64,000 nt of DNA from Halobacterium jilantaiense (GTDB taxonomy: Archaea > Halobacteriota > Halobacteria > Halobacteriales > Halobacteriaceae), in assembly GCF_900110535.1 (NCBI RefSeq), contig NZ_FOJA01000001.1:2205393-2269392 (forward strand), given 5' to 3'. The notes under the pieces are model-generated. The model was not told the origin of the DNA. It ran no database searches and worked only from the letters and a program-made list of their open reading frames with translations. Within the stretch, counting starts at the first letter, position 1. Each line of letters opens with the position of its first letter. Below, one piece after another: positions 1-7,566 of this stretch. The position numbers were made by a program, and so were the translations under genes.

Positions 1-1
1 C

Positions 2-361
2 GCCGGCCGGATGCTGGACGCGAGCGTGGGCAGCGTCGTCGTCACGAGCGACGGCAATCCAGCGGGCATCCTCACCGAGTTCGACTTCGTCGCGGCCGGC
101 CACGAGTTCGACCGGGCGTTCTCCGAGATTCCCGTCTACGCCGCGGCCTCGCGGCCGCTGGAGACCGTGGAGCCGTCGGCGTCCGTGGAACGCGCCGCCC
201 ACCAGATGCACGAGGCCGAGGTGAGTCACCTCCCGGTCGCGGACGGCCTCGACCTCGTCGGCATCGTCACGACCACGGACCTCCTCGCCGTCCGCGACCG
301 CATCGACGACGACGCGGAGCGAGCGCTCAGAGCCCGCGAGGACTGGACCACCCGGGGGTAG
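2..361 (+). CDS. CBS-domain protein, 3' part only
   Basis: The reading frame is open at the left edge, so this is the C-terminal part of a longer gene; the Met codon at 11 is probably internal. The visible ~118 residues hold most of one CBS motif (SVVVTSDGNPAGILTEFD) and a complete second one (VSHLPVADGLDLVGIVTTTD), the usual tandem pair that binds adenosine nucleotides. Proteins of this kind in haloarchaea are often stand-alone CBS pairs, but an upstream catalytic or transport domain cannot be excluded because it would lie outside the window. Confidence 0.85.
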   Translation, partial: AGRMLDASVGSVVVTSDGNPAGILTEFDFVAAGHEFDRAFSEIPVYAAASRPLETVEPSASVERAAHQMHEAEVSHLPVADGLDLVGIVTTTDLLAVRDRIDDDAERALRAREDWTTRG

Positions 362-408
362 CCGGCGGGATTCGGTGGATTGATTCGCGAGGCCGGACGA
401 ACTCAGGT

Positions 409-1440
409 GTGGACAGAGAGCGCCTCACGGCCACGGCCGCCGGCTTCCTCGTCGCCGCAGTGGTCTTCGCCGTCATGTTCTACGTCGTGGACGCCGGCGA
501 GGTGCTGGCGGAGGCTCGGGGTGCCGACCCCGCGCTGCTCGCCGGTGTCGCCGCGCTCATTCTCGCGTGGAACGTCGCCTGGGGCGTCGAACTGTGGACG
601 GTTCTGGAGGCGCTGGGCGTCGACGCGCCGGTGTCGACCGCGCTCCTGGCGAACGCTGCCGGGGCGTTCGCGAACCACGTCACGCCGTTCGGGCAGGCGG
701 GCGGCGAGCCAGTGACGGCGTGGCTGCTCACGCAGGCAGCCGACACCGACTACGAGGTGAGCCTCGCGTCCATCACGTCCCTGGACGCCATCAACGTCGT
801 GCCGTCGACGACGTTCGCGCTCGTCGGCGCTGCGTACTACGTCGTCACGGTCCCGCAACTGCCGAGCGAACTCCGGGGGCTGACGACCGCAGTGGCCGGC
901 GGCGTCGCTGTCGTCGCGGTCGCCGCTGTCGTGCTGTACGTGTTCCGAGACGGCGTCGGTCGCGTCGTCGCGGACGCCGCCTACCGCGTCGTCCACGCCG
1001 TCACTGACCGCGTTCCGCGACTCACGCCGCCGAGTCGGGACGCGCTGATGGACCGCGTCCGGACGTTCGCCGCCGCCATCGGGCGCGTGGGCCGGGACCG
1101 CCGGCGGCTCGTCAGCGCGGTCGCGCTCTCCGCGCTCGGCTGGGGGTTCCAGGCAGTCGGGCTCTGGGTGACGTTCCTCGCGCTCGACACCACCATCCCG
1201 TTCTACGTGCCCTTCTTCGTGTTGCCGCTGGGAACGATGGGGTCCGTGCTCCCGACGCCGGGCGCGCTCGGCGGGACGGAAGCCATCAACGTCACCGCGC
1301 TCACGGTGGTCACGTCGGCGGCCGCGCCGACCGTCGCTGCGGCCGTCACGATTCACAGCGTCGGTGGGTACATCCTCACCACGAGCGTCGGCGCTGCGGC
1401 CGCGAGCGTGCTCGGTGTGCAGGGACGCCGCCAGAAGTGA
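409..1440 (+). CDS. Lysylphosphatidylglycerol synthase TM-region (UPF0104/flippase-like) membrane protein
   Basis: 343 residues starting at GTG 409, with about eight hydrophobic segments spread over the whole length. The segment FANHVTPFGQAGGEPVTAWL and the late run LGTMGSVLPTPGALGGTEA match the conserved signature regions of the LPG synthase transmembrane domain family, which includes the membrane half of bacterial MprF and archaeal AglD-like proteins. The soluble glycosyltransferase or lysyl-transfer domain is absent, so the likely role is moving or handling a lipid-linked substrate. It converges on two sulfatase-like genes, a pairing common near haloarchaeal cell-surface glycan genes. Substrate unknown. 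Confidence 0.75.
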   Translation: MDRERLTATAAGFLVAAVVFAVMFYVVDAGEVLAEARGADPALLAGVAALILAWNVAWGVELWTVLEALGVDAPVSTALLANAAGAFANHVTPFGQAGGEPVTAWLLTQAADTDYEVSLASITSLDAINVVPSTTFALVGAAYYVVTVPQLPSELRGLTTAVAGGVAVVAVAAVVLYVFRDGVGRVVADAAYRVVHAVTDRVPRLTPPSRDALMDRVRTFAAAIGRVGRDRRRLVSAVALSALGWGFQAVGLWVTFLALDTTIPFYVPFFVLPLGTMGSVLPTPGALGGTEAINVTALTVVTSAAAPTVAAAVTIHSVGGYILTTSVGAAAASVLGVQGRRQK

Positions 1441-1443
1441 GCG

Positions 1444-2697
1444 TCAGAGGTAGCCGAGGTCTTCGAGGTGGTCGTCGATGTCGAGTTCCTCTAGCTGGTC
1501 GAGCGGCTGGCCGCGAGCGGGCAGCAACCGCTCCATCCGGGCTTCGACGTCGGGGTCGTCAATGCGGCGGAGTTCTCGGGGGTCGGCGTCGAGGTCGTAC
1601 AGTTCGGCGTCCCAGTCGCGGTCGGGGTACGTGACGTACTTGTAGCCGTCCGCGCGCACCGCCCGCGCCCAGTTCCGCTCGCGGTGCAGCGACGCGCCAC
1701 ACGCTCGGAGGTACGCCGGGCGGTCGCTGTCGGTCGCGGCCGACACCGGCTCCCCGTCGACCTCGTTGTCGGGGCGTTCGTCGACGCCGAGCGCGTCGAG
1801 GAGGGTCGGCAACACGTCGACCTGCCGGAGCTGGGCGTTCACGGAGCCCGCCTCGACGCCCGGCCCCGCGAGCACGAACGGAACGTTCGTCGTGAAGTCG
1901 TAGACGTTCTCGCCGTGGCCGTTCTCCAGGTAGTGGTCGGTGATGTCGGGGCCGCGGTCGTCCCAGCGGCGGTTCAGCGCCGCCACGCGGTCCCGGAGGT
2001 CGACGCCGCCGTAGTACTGGAGGGCGTCCCGGGCGGACTTCACGAGGAGTCGCAACGGCGAGTTCCGGAAGGTGACGCTCTCGCCGTGGTCGCCGACGAA
2101 CGCGACGACCGTGTTCTCCGGGGCGGCGTCCACGAGGTCGGCGAGGTCGCGGTCGAGCGCCGAGAGCGCGCGGCCGTACGGCGTCGCGCCGTACTCGGGG
2201 CTGTCGTACTCGTCGGGGACGTGGACGTCCTCGTGGAGCTCCCAGAGGTGGACGAACGCGCCGAACGGCTCCGGCATGGATTCGAGACGGTCGAGTAGCT
2301 CGGGCTTCCAGCCGCGGAAGAGGTCGGCGTCCTCGGAGCGGTGGTCGTACACGTCGAAGCCCCTGTCGAGGCCCGTCTCCGGCAGGAGCGGTCCGGTGAC
2401 CTGCGCTTCGGTGTGGTAGCCCGCGTCACCGAGCACGGCCCCGAGCGGGTCGACGTCCGCCGAGAGCGTCCCCCGGCGCAGCGACATGACGCCGTTGCGC
2501 TCGTTGTACGTTCCCGTGAGGAGGCTCGCCATCGCCGGCGTCGTCGTCGTGGTCGACGAGTAGACGTTCGAGCAGTCGAGGCCGTCCGCGCGCAGCGAGT
2601 CGAGGAACGGCGTGTCGGTTCGGTCGCTGCGCACGAAGTCGTCGCGCAGGCAGTCAACGCAGAGTATCAGGAGGTTCGGGGGCGTGTCCGTAGTCAT
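1444..2697 (-). CDS. Alkaline-phosphatase-superfamily (sulfatase-like) hydrolase, Thr-type nucleophile
   Basis: 417 residues. The N-terminus LLILCVDCLRDDF supplies the metal-binding Asp, and STTTTTPAMASLLTG is in the position of the sulfatase C/S-x-P-S-R signature, but the nucleophile position is Thr (about Thr52) rather than Cys or Ser. GDHGES and the NGHGENVYD stretch give further metal ligands. Thr nucleophiles are typical of phosphoglycerol transferases of the same superfamily, so sulfate-ester hydrolysis should not be assumed. No signal peptide is visible. The ATG overlaps the stop of the upstream gene in an ATGA, which indicates translational coupling and a shared pathway. Confidence 0.85.
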   Translation of the reverse strand: MTTDTPPNLLILCVDCLRDDFVRSDRTDTPFLDSLRADGLDCSNVYSSTTTTTPAMASLLTGTYNERNGVMSLRRGTLSADVDPLGAVLGDAGYHTEAQVTGPLLPETGLDRGFDVYDHRSEDADLFRGWKPELLDRLESMPEPFGAFVHLWELHEDVHVPDEYDSPEYGATPYGRALSALDRDLADLVDAAPENTVVAFVGDHGESVTFRNSPLRLLVKSARDALQYYGGVDLRDRVAALNRRWDDRGPDITDHYLENGHGENVYDFTTNVPFVLAGPGVEAGSVNAQLRQVDVLPTLLDALGVDERPDNEVDGEPVSAATDSDRPAYLRACGASLHRERNWARAVRADGYKYVTYPDRDWDAELYDLDADPRELRRIDDPDVEARMERLLPARGQPLDQLEELDIDDHLEDLGYL

Positions 2698-3602
2698 ACT
2701 TTGTAACCGAGGCTTTCCAGGCGGTCGTCGATGGTCTCCTCGTCGGTCGCCTCGCTCCCGTCCGGGTCGCCGGGGTCGTGGGTGTGGTCGTCGCTCGCGG
2801 TCGTCTCGCACCACGGCACCTCGCGCAGCGCCGGGAGGTCGACGCCCGCGGGATGGCCGTAGATGTGGTGTTCGCCGAACGCGTTCCCGTGGTCGGCGGT
2901 CAGCACCGCGGTCTCGGCGTCCACGTTCGACAGCAACAGTTCGACGTCGTCGAGGACGGCTTCGAGGTTGCGCTCGTAGTCCGCCCAGACGTCCTCGACG
3001 GTCCGCCGGCCGAACCGGAGTTGCTCCCAGACGGACATCGGCTGGTCGCCCCAGTCGTCGAGCGCGATGCCATCGTCGCCGCCGCCGAAGACGGTCGGGA
3101 AGTGCGGCTGCATGTAGTGGACGACCAGCCGCTCGGTCTCCGCCCGCCGGCCGGTGCGAATCGCGGCGTCGGTCAGCGGCCGGGGCGGAATCGTCCCGCG
3201 GTCGTCGTCCCACGCGTACTGCCACACCTCCTCGCAGGCACCGAGACGGTCGGTGTCGATGGTCCGCGAGGAGTAGGGGTTCCCGGTGACGTAGGTGACC
3301 TTGGCCAGCTCGTCGTCGCTGGCCTGCCCGAAGACGGATTCCAGCCACTCCGTCGAGGAACTCGCCGGCGACGTGGCGGTGCCGCCCACGTCGAAGGAGT
3401 AGTCGCCGTCGCCGACGACGTCCGCGAACACGTCGGCGCGGCAGGCGTCGAGCACGACCAGGAGGTCCCAGTCCGCGCCCAGCACGTCGTCCGGGTCACT
3501 GCGGCTCCCGAGAGCGTAGTACGTCCGCGAGACGAACTCCCGGACGGCGTCGAAGCCGGCGTGCCGGAGACTGCGGGCGGCCGCCGCGAGGTCCGAACTC
3601 AT
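2694..3602 (-). CDS. Sulfatase-like alkaline-phosphatase-superfamily protein
   Basis: 302 residues starting at ATG 3602. DLLVVLDACRADVF is the typical haloarchaeal form of the first metal site, TATSPASSSTEWL is in the nucleophile region (Ser/Thr instead of Cys), and LTADHGNAFGEHHIYGHPAG carries the DHG...GEH metal-binding motif. It is shorter than its downstream partner and lacks much of the usual C-terminal subdomain. The stop overlaps the start of the second sulfatase-like gene by four bases, so the two are co-translated. Likely acts on phosphodiester or sulfate-modified cell-surface glycans or lipids; the substrate cannot be read from the sequence. Confidence 0.85.
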   Translation of the reverse strand: MSSDLAAAARSLRHAGFDAVREFVSRTYYALGSRSDPDDVLGADWDLLVVLDACRADVFADVVGDGDYSFDVGGTATSPASSSTEWLESVFGQASDDELAKVTYVTGNPYSSRTIDTDRLGACEEVWQYAWDDDRGTIPPRPLTDAAIRTGRRAETERLVVHYMQPHFPTVFGGGDDGIALDDWGDQPMSVWEQLRFGRRTVEDVWADYERNLEAVLDDVELLLSNVDAETAVLTADHGNAFGEHHIYGHPAGVDLPALREVPWCETTASDDHTHDPGDPDGSEATDEETIDDRLESLGYKV

Positions 3603-3747
3603 CGGTCCCCGGCACACCTCCAGCACCGCGGCACGGCGTGGCCGTCGTTCACGCCAGCGGGAACGACGGCGACCTACAAGACTGCTACGGAACCGAGATG
3701 GAGCGGGCAGTCGGCCGCCGCAGCGGTCGACACCGCGTTCTCGGTTA

Positions 3748-3768
3748 GCCGCTCGCCTCGCGAGCGGC
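3748..3768. terminator. Perfect 9-bp stem with 3-nt loop after purU
   Basis: Positions 3748-3756 pair exactly with 3760-3768 around the loop CTC. The hairpin begins five bases beyond the purU stop codon (minus strand) and lies in the 170-bp gap that also holds the promoter of the sulfatase pair. There is no long U tract, so it may stabilise the 3' end rather than act as a classical archaeal poly-U terminator. Confidence 0.5.
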
Positions 3769-3772
3769 ACCG

Positions 3773-4690
3773 CTAATCTCCCGCGAGCGCGCCGTACTCG
3801 TGGTCGCCGTCGACGTCGACCGCGCCGCGGCGGACGGTCGTGTCGCCGGCGAGGTGGGCGCGGGCGGCGGCGACGAGCGCCTCGGCTTCGAGGGGCTGGC
3901 CGCGCTGCTTGAGGTCCTCGACGGTCGCGTTCGGCGGGACGGTGAACGCGCGCTGGGTGAGAATCGGTCCCTGGTCGAGGTCCGTCGTGACGTAGTGGGC
4001 GGTGACGCCCGCGACGCGGACGCCCGCCTCGACGGCCTGCCGGTAGGCCTGCGCGCCCGGGAACGCGGGCAGCAGGCTCGGGTGGACGTTCACGATGCGG
4101 CCGGCGTACCGGAAGACGACGTCCGGGCTGAGGATGCGCATGTAGCGCGCGAGCAACACGAGGTCGACGTCGTACTCGTCGAGCAAGTCGAGCAGGCGCT
4201 CCTCGTCGGGAGTACCCGAGTCGTCGCCGATGTCGTAGAACGGGACGCCGTACTCTTCGGCGACCGACTGGAGGTCGTCGTGGTTGCCGACGACGACCCG
4301 GACGGGTGCGTCGAGGTCGGCGTCGAGGAGCGCGCGCAGGCAGTGGTCTTCTCTCGTGACGAGGACGGCGATGCCCTCGTCGCGCTCGCCCGGGAACCGG
4401 ACCGTGACGTCCACGTCGAGGTCCTCGCCGGCCGCGTGGAGGTCGTCGCGGAACGCCTCGCGGTCGGTGACGGGCGTCTCGCCGTCCTCGAAGCCGCAAT
4501 CTGCCAGCAGCGTCATCCGGAACACGCCGTCCCTGACCGTCTGCTCGATGTCCTCGATGTTCGCGCCGTGCTCGAACAGCAGTCCGGTGACCGCGGCGAC
4601 GATGCCGGTGCGGTCGGCTCCGACGACCGTGACTTCGGTGTAGTCACTGTCGTCGGTCGCTACGCCCGTGGACTGCTGCTCGCTGGGCAT
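3773..4690 (-). CDS. purU: Formyltetrahydrofolate deformylase / formyltransferase-family protein with ACT domain
   Basis: 305 residues from ATG 4690. The N-terminal third is an ACT-like regulatory domain (TEVTVVGADRTGIVAAVTGL...IEDIEQTV). The rest is a formyltransferase fold: PVRVVVGNHDDLQ, LVLLARYMRILSP, and the catalytic block IVNVHPSLLPAFPGAQAYRQA with Asn and His, followed by GVTAHYV and DQGPILTQ with the Asp. This order and length match PurU, which releases formate from 10-formyl-THF for purine synthesis. It is divergent from purS-purQ, supporting a role in purine biosynthesis. A glycinamide ribonucleotide formyltransferase activity cannot be excluded. Confidence 0.88.
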   Translation of the reverse strand: MPSEQQSTGVATDDSDYTEVTVVGADRTGIVAAVTGLLFEHGANIEDIEQTVRDGVFRMTLLADCGFEDGETPVTDREAFRDDLHAAGEDLDVDVTVRFPGERDEGIAVLVTREDHCLRALLDADLDAPVRVVVGNHDDLQSVAEEYGVPFYDIGDDSGTPDEERLLDLLDEYDVDLVLLARYMRILSPDVVFRYAGRIVNVHPSLLPAFPGAQAYRQAVEAGVRVAGVTAHYVTTDLDQGPILTQRAFTVPPNATVEDLKQRGQPLEAEALVAAARAHLAGDTTVRRGAVDVDGDHEYGALAGD

Positions 4691-4815
4691 ACGCAGTCGG
4701 ACGGCGTCACCACGGATAGGTGTGGCCCGGGCGTGCTTCCCAGTGGCAATCCACGAACGTGCAATACGACAGATTTCCACAAGAGTAATTGGGCACGGAC
4801 GACCACACTACGGTG

Positions 4816-5070
4816 ATGACCGCGTACACCGCCACGGTGACGGTCCGACTGAAGCGGGGCGTCCTCGACCCCGAAGCCGAAACCACCCAGCAGGCCCTCG
4901 AACGCCTCGGGTTCGAACTCGGCGACCTCCGGTCGGCCGACCGCTTCGAGATCGACCTCGACGCCGACGACGAGACGGCGGCAGCCGACCGCGCCGGCGA
5001 GATGGCCGAACGCCTGCTCGCGAACCCGACCATCCACGACTACGACGTGGCGGTCGAACCCCGGGAATGA
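4816..5070 (+). CDS. purS: Phosphoribosylformylglycinamidine synthase subunit PurS
   Basis: 84 residues, the usual PurS length. ATG 4816 is chosen over the in-frame upstream ATG at 4789 because TAYTATVTVRLKRGVLDPEAET is the canonical N-terminus. The protein bridges PurQ and PurL in the FGAM synthase complex, step four of de novo purine synthesis. The stop codon overlaps the purQ start in ATGA. purL, which would complete the enzyme, is not in this window. Confidence 0.95.
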   Translation: MTAYTATVTVRLKRGVLDPEAETTQQALERLGFELGDLRSADRFEIDLDADDETAAADRAGEMAERLLANPTIHDYDVAVEPRE

Positions 5071-5741
5071 CTGTCTCGGTGATTCGCTTCGGTGGCTCGA
5101 ACTGCGACCGGGACGCCGTCCGCGCCCTCGAACACCTCGGCGTCGACGCCGAAATCGCCTGGCACGAGGACGGCCTCCCCGCCGACACCGAGGGCGTCGT
5201 CGTCCCCGGGGGCTTCTCCTACGGCGACTACCTCCGGGCCGGCGCGATGGCCGGCCGTTCCCCCATCATGGCCGAGATTCGGGACCGCGCTGACGACGGC
5301 GTCCCCGTCCTCGGCGTCTGCAACGGCGCGCAAATCGGCTGTGAGGCCGGCCTGACGCCGGGCGCGTTCACGACGAACGCCAGCGCGCGCTTCCAGTGCG
5401 AGCGCGTCCACCTCCGCGTCGAGAACGCTGACACACTCTGGACCGCCGCCTACGACGAGGGCGAGGTCGTCGAGGTCCCCATCGCGCACGGCGAGGGGCG
5501 CTTCGAGGTCGGCGAGGACGCCTACGACGACCTCGTCGCCGACGACCGCGTGCTCTTCCGGTACTGCGACGCGGACGGCGAAGTCACCGACGACGCGAAC
5601 CCGAACGGCTCCACGGGCGCTGTCGCCGGCATCCTCGGCGACAGCGACAACGTCGCCGTCATGATGCCCCATCCCGAGCGCGCGACACTCCCCGAACTCG
5701 GACTCACCGACGGCCAGGGCGTCCTCGACGCGTTCGCCTGA
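5067..5741 (+). CDS. purQ: Phosphoribosylformylglycinamidine synthase subunit PurQ (glutaminase)
   Basis: 224 residues. A class I glutamine amidotransferase: the oxyanion loop VVPGGFSYGDYLRAGAMA, the nucleophile elbow VLGVCNGAQIG with the catalytic Cys, and MMPHPERA with the His (and Glu) of the triad. It makes ammonia from glutamine for FGAM synthesis with PurS and the absent PurL. The ATG overlaps the purS stop, so the two subunits are translationally coupled. Confidence 0.96.
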   Translation: MTVSVIRFGGSNCDRDAVRALEHLGVDAEIAWHEDGLPADTEGVVVPGGFSYGDYLRAGAMAGRSPIMAEIRDRADDGVPVLGVCNGAQIGCEAGLTPGAFTTNASARFQCERVHLRVENADTLWTAAYDEGEVVEVPIAHGEGRFEVGEDAYDDLVADDRVLFRYCDADGEVTDDANPNGSTGAVAGILGDSDNVAVMMPHPERATLPELGLTDGQGVLDAFA

Positions 5742-5744
5742 CTG

Positions 5745-6077
5745 CTACGCGTCCTCGTCGCGCTCGACGTGCTGCCCCCAGAAGCCGTCGTGTTTCGTGA
5801 CGGTCACGTCCCCGTAGACCTCGGTCTGGCAGGCCAGCCGGAGGCCGCTGTCGGCATCGTGGGGCGGGAACGACAGTCGACGTTTCTCCCCGCTTGTCGG
5901 CTCGCTCACGTCGCCCTCGACCGAGACAGCGCACGTCCCGCAGGTCGCCATCCCGCGGCAGTTCAGGCTGTCGGCGAGGCCGTTGTGCGGCGTCTCGCCG
6001 GCGTCTTTCAGTGCGTCACGGAGCACGGTACCCTCCTCGCAGTCTATCTCACGGCTGCGATAGTTTATTGTTGGCAT
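5745..6077 (-). CDS. Plant-type [2Fe-2S] ferredoxin
   Basis: 110 residues. LNCRGMATCGTC provides three clustered cysteines and LRLACQTEV the fourth, the C-x5-C-x2-C...C pattern of [2Fe-2S] ferredoxins. It is shorter than the classic ~129-residue halobacterial ferredoxin and lacks its acidic N-terminal insertion, so it is a second, smaller ferredoxin type. It converges closely on purQ with a three-base gap and is divergent from an alpha/beta hydrolase gene. The redox partner is unknown. Confidence 0.9.
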   Translation of the reverse strand: MPTINYRSREIDCEEGTVLRDALKDAGETPHNGLADSLNCRGMATCGTCAVSVEGDVSEPTSGEKRRLSFPPHDADSGLRLACQTEVYGDVTVTKHDGFWGQHVERDEDA

Positions 6078-6202
6078 ACGTCACGGTACGAGTGCCAGCC
6101 TCCTACCAGTTGTCCCGGGCTGGCTGCGCGTCGTCCACACGCACACTCGCGGTCGCAGGGACCACCGGACGGTTCTTTGTCGTCCACACCGACGACTGCG
6201 GT

Positions 6203-7030
6203 ATGACTGCCTCCGACGGGTCACTAGTCGCTCGTCGCCGTCGAGAACGGGTCGCCGTCTGGGTCGTCGGCCTGCTCGTCGTCGCTGCCACTGTCGGTGT
6301 CGGCTGGGCGGCGACACCCTATCACGACGCCCGCGGAAGCGTCGCCGCCGTCGAGGCCCAGAGCGGCGTCACCGTCGACCGGACGGACGCCGGCGGGTAC
6401 GTCCTCCGGCCGACCGGCGCGGACACCGACACCGGCCTCGTCTTCTACCCCGGCGCGCGCGTCCACCCGGACGCCTACGTCGGGTCGCTCGCCGCGCTCG
6501 CGAGCGAGGCCGGCGTCACCGTCGTGATTCCGAAGCTCCCGCTGAACCTCGCCGTCGTCGACTACGGGCTGGCGAGCACCGGCCTCCGCTCCCACGCGGC
6601 CGAGCGAGCGATAGCCACCCACGAGAGCGTCGATGACTGGTACGTCGGCGGGCACTCTCTCGGCGGCGCGATGGCGTGCCAGTACGCTGCAGGGAACGAG
6701 GACGTCTCCGGGCTGGTGCTGTACGGGTCGTACTGCGACGTGGACGTCTCCGACCGCGCGGACCTCGCCGTGCTGAGCGTCGTCGGGGAGTCGGACACCG
6801 TGCTGAACCGGGCGGCCTACGAGGACTCGCTCGCGAACCTCCCCACATCGGCGCGCGTCGCGGTGCTACCGGGCGTCAATCACACCCAGTTCGGGACGTA
6901 CGTCGGACAGGACGCGCCCTCGGGGACGACGTTCGAGACCGCACACGACCGGCTGAACGCGGTTGCAGTCCCGTGGTTCCAGAACGAGACCGAGACCGTC
7001 CGATTAGCGCGCACCGGAATCGCCGGCTGA
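6203..7030 (+). CDS. Membrane-anchored alpha/beta hydrolase
   Basis: 275 residues from ATG 6203. An N-terminal arginine-rich stretch precedes a single hydrophobic segment (residues ~15-35), which would anchor the protein with the catalytic domain outside. GLVFYPGARVHPDAY and DDWYVGGHSLGGAMA show the fold and the G-H-S-L-G nucleophile elbow, and LPGVNHTQFGTY supplies a likely catalytic His. This pattern matches the alpha/beta hydrolase family with YPGA motif found in actinobacteria and haloarchaea. Substrate unknown. Confidence 0.82.
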   Translation: MTASDGSLVARRRRERVAVWVVGLLVVAATVGVGWAATPYHDARGSVAAVEAQSGVTVDRTDAGGYVLRPTGADTDTGLVFYPGARVHPDAYVGSLAALASEAGVTVVIPKLPLNLAVVDYGLASTGLRSHAAERAIATHESVDDWYVGGHSLGGAMACQYAAGNEDVSGLVLYGSYCDVDVSDRADLAVLSVVGESDTVLNRAAYEDSLANLPTSARVAVLPGVNHTQFGTYVGQDAPSGTTFETAHDRLNAVAVPWFQNETETVRLARTGIAG

Positions 7031-7043
7031 GCGCTCCGCTCCC

Positions 7044-7256
7044 TCACTCCTCGCTGGTGGTGTCGACGCCGAGTGCGGCGTTCAGCCCGCAGAAACAGGT
7101 GACGGCGTTGAATCCGAGGCCGGCAGCGGCGACGCCTGCGAGCAGGCCGGTGGTTCGGTCGCCGTCCCGGAGTTTCACGACCGCGAGCGCGGTGAGCGCC
7201 ACGGCGAGCACGGTGCGGACGAGTCGGTCGCGGCCGCCGACGTTGCGTTCGACCAT
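7044..7256 (-). CDS. DUF2892 (YgaP-like) small membrane protein
   Basis: 70 residues; ATG 7256 is preferred because the family starts with a short polar stretch (MVERNVGGRDRLVRTVLA). Two hydrophobic segments separated by KLRDGDRTTG and ending in FNAVTCFCGLNAALGV match the DUF2892 inner-membrane domain, whose CxCG ending resembles YgaP. In other organisms such domains accompany rhodanese or sulfur-handling proteins; none is adjacent here. It converges on the preceding hydrolase gene. Confidence 0.8.
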   Translation of the reverse strand: MVERNVGGRDRLVRTVLAVALTALAVVKLRDGDRTTGLLAGVAAAGLGFNAVTCFCGLNAALGVDTTSEE

Positions 7257-7353
7257 ACCCGTCCGTAGGGCGTCGAGTGACTTGGCTGTGGGGTCCGCCG
7301 GCGGGGTTCGCCGACAGATTCGGTTCCCGGCCACCGGTGACCCGGCTCGGGTG

Positions 7354-7566
7354 CTACGCCTCCGGCACCCAGACGAGCGGGTGGTTGCGCCACGCCCACC
7401 GCTGCTCGGGCTTCTCCACGACCTCCCAGAAGCTCCGCGGCCACGTCCCGAGCGCGCTGTGCATGGCGTCGTCGGACAGTGTACTCTCGCGGTCCTCGTC
7501 GTCAGCGTCCGCCCAGAAGGCGGGCCAGTCGATAGTCCCGGAGTGGGTCGGGTCGTCGCCCGTCAT
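7354..7566 (-). CDS. Small conserved hypothetical protein (70 aa)
   Basis: Not recognised as a named family. The protein is acidic at the N-terminus and rich in Trp near the end (FWEVVEKPEQRWAWRNHPLVWVPEA), with no membrane segment. Its ATG overlaps the stop of the upstream acyltransferase-like gene in an ATGA, so it is translated as its downstream partner and probably belongs to the same process. Confidence 0.65.
   Translation of the reverse strand: MTGDDPTHSGTIDWPAFWADADDEDRESTLSDDAMHSALGTWPRSFWEVVEKPEQRWAWRNHPLVWVPEA

Noticed and set aside
403-1356. Long minus-strand open frame opposite the flippase-like gene
   Set aside because: Arg/Gly/Asp-rich shadow of a GC-rich gene with no recognisable domain; similar long antisense frames recur opposite most genes in the window.
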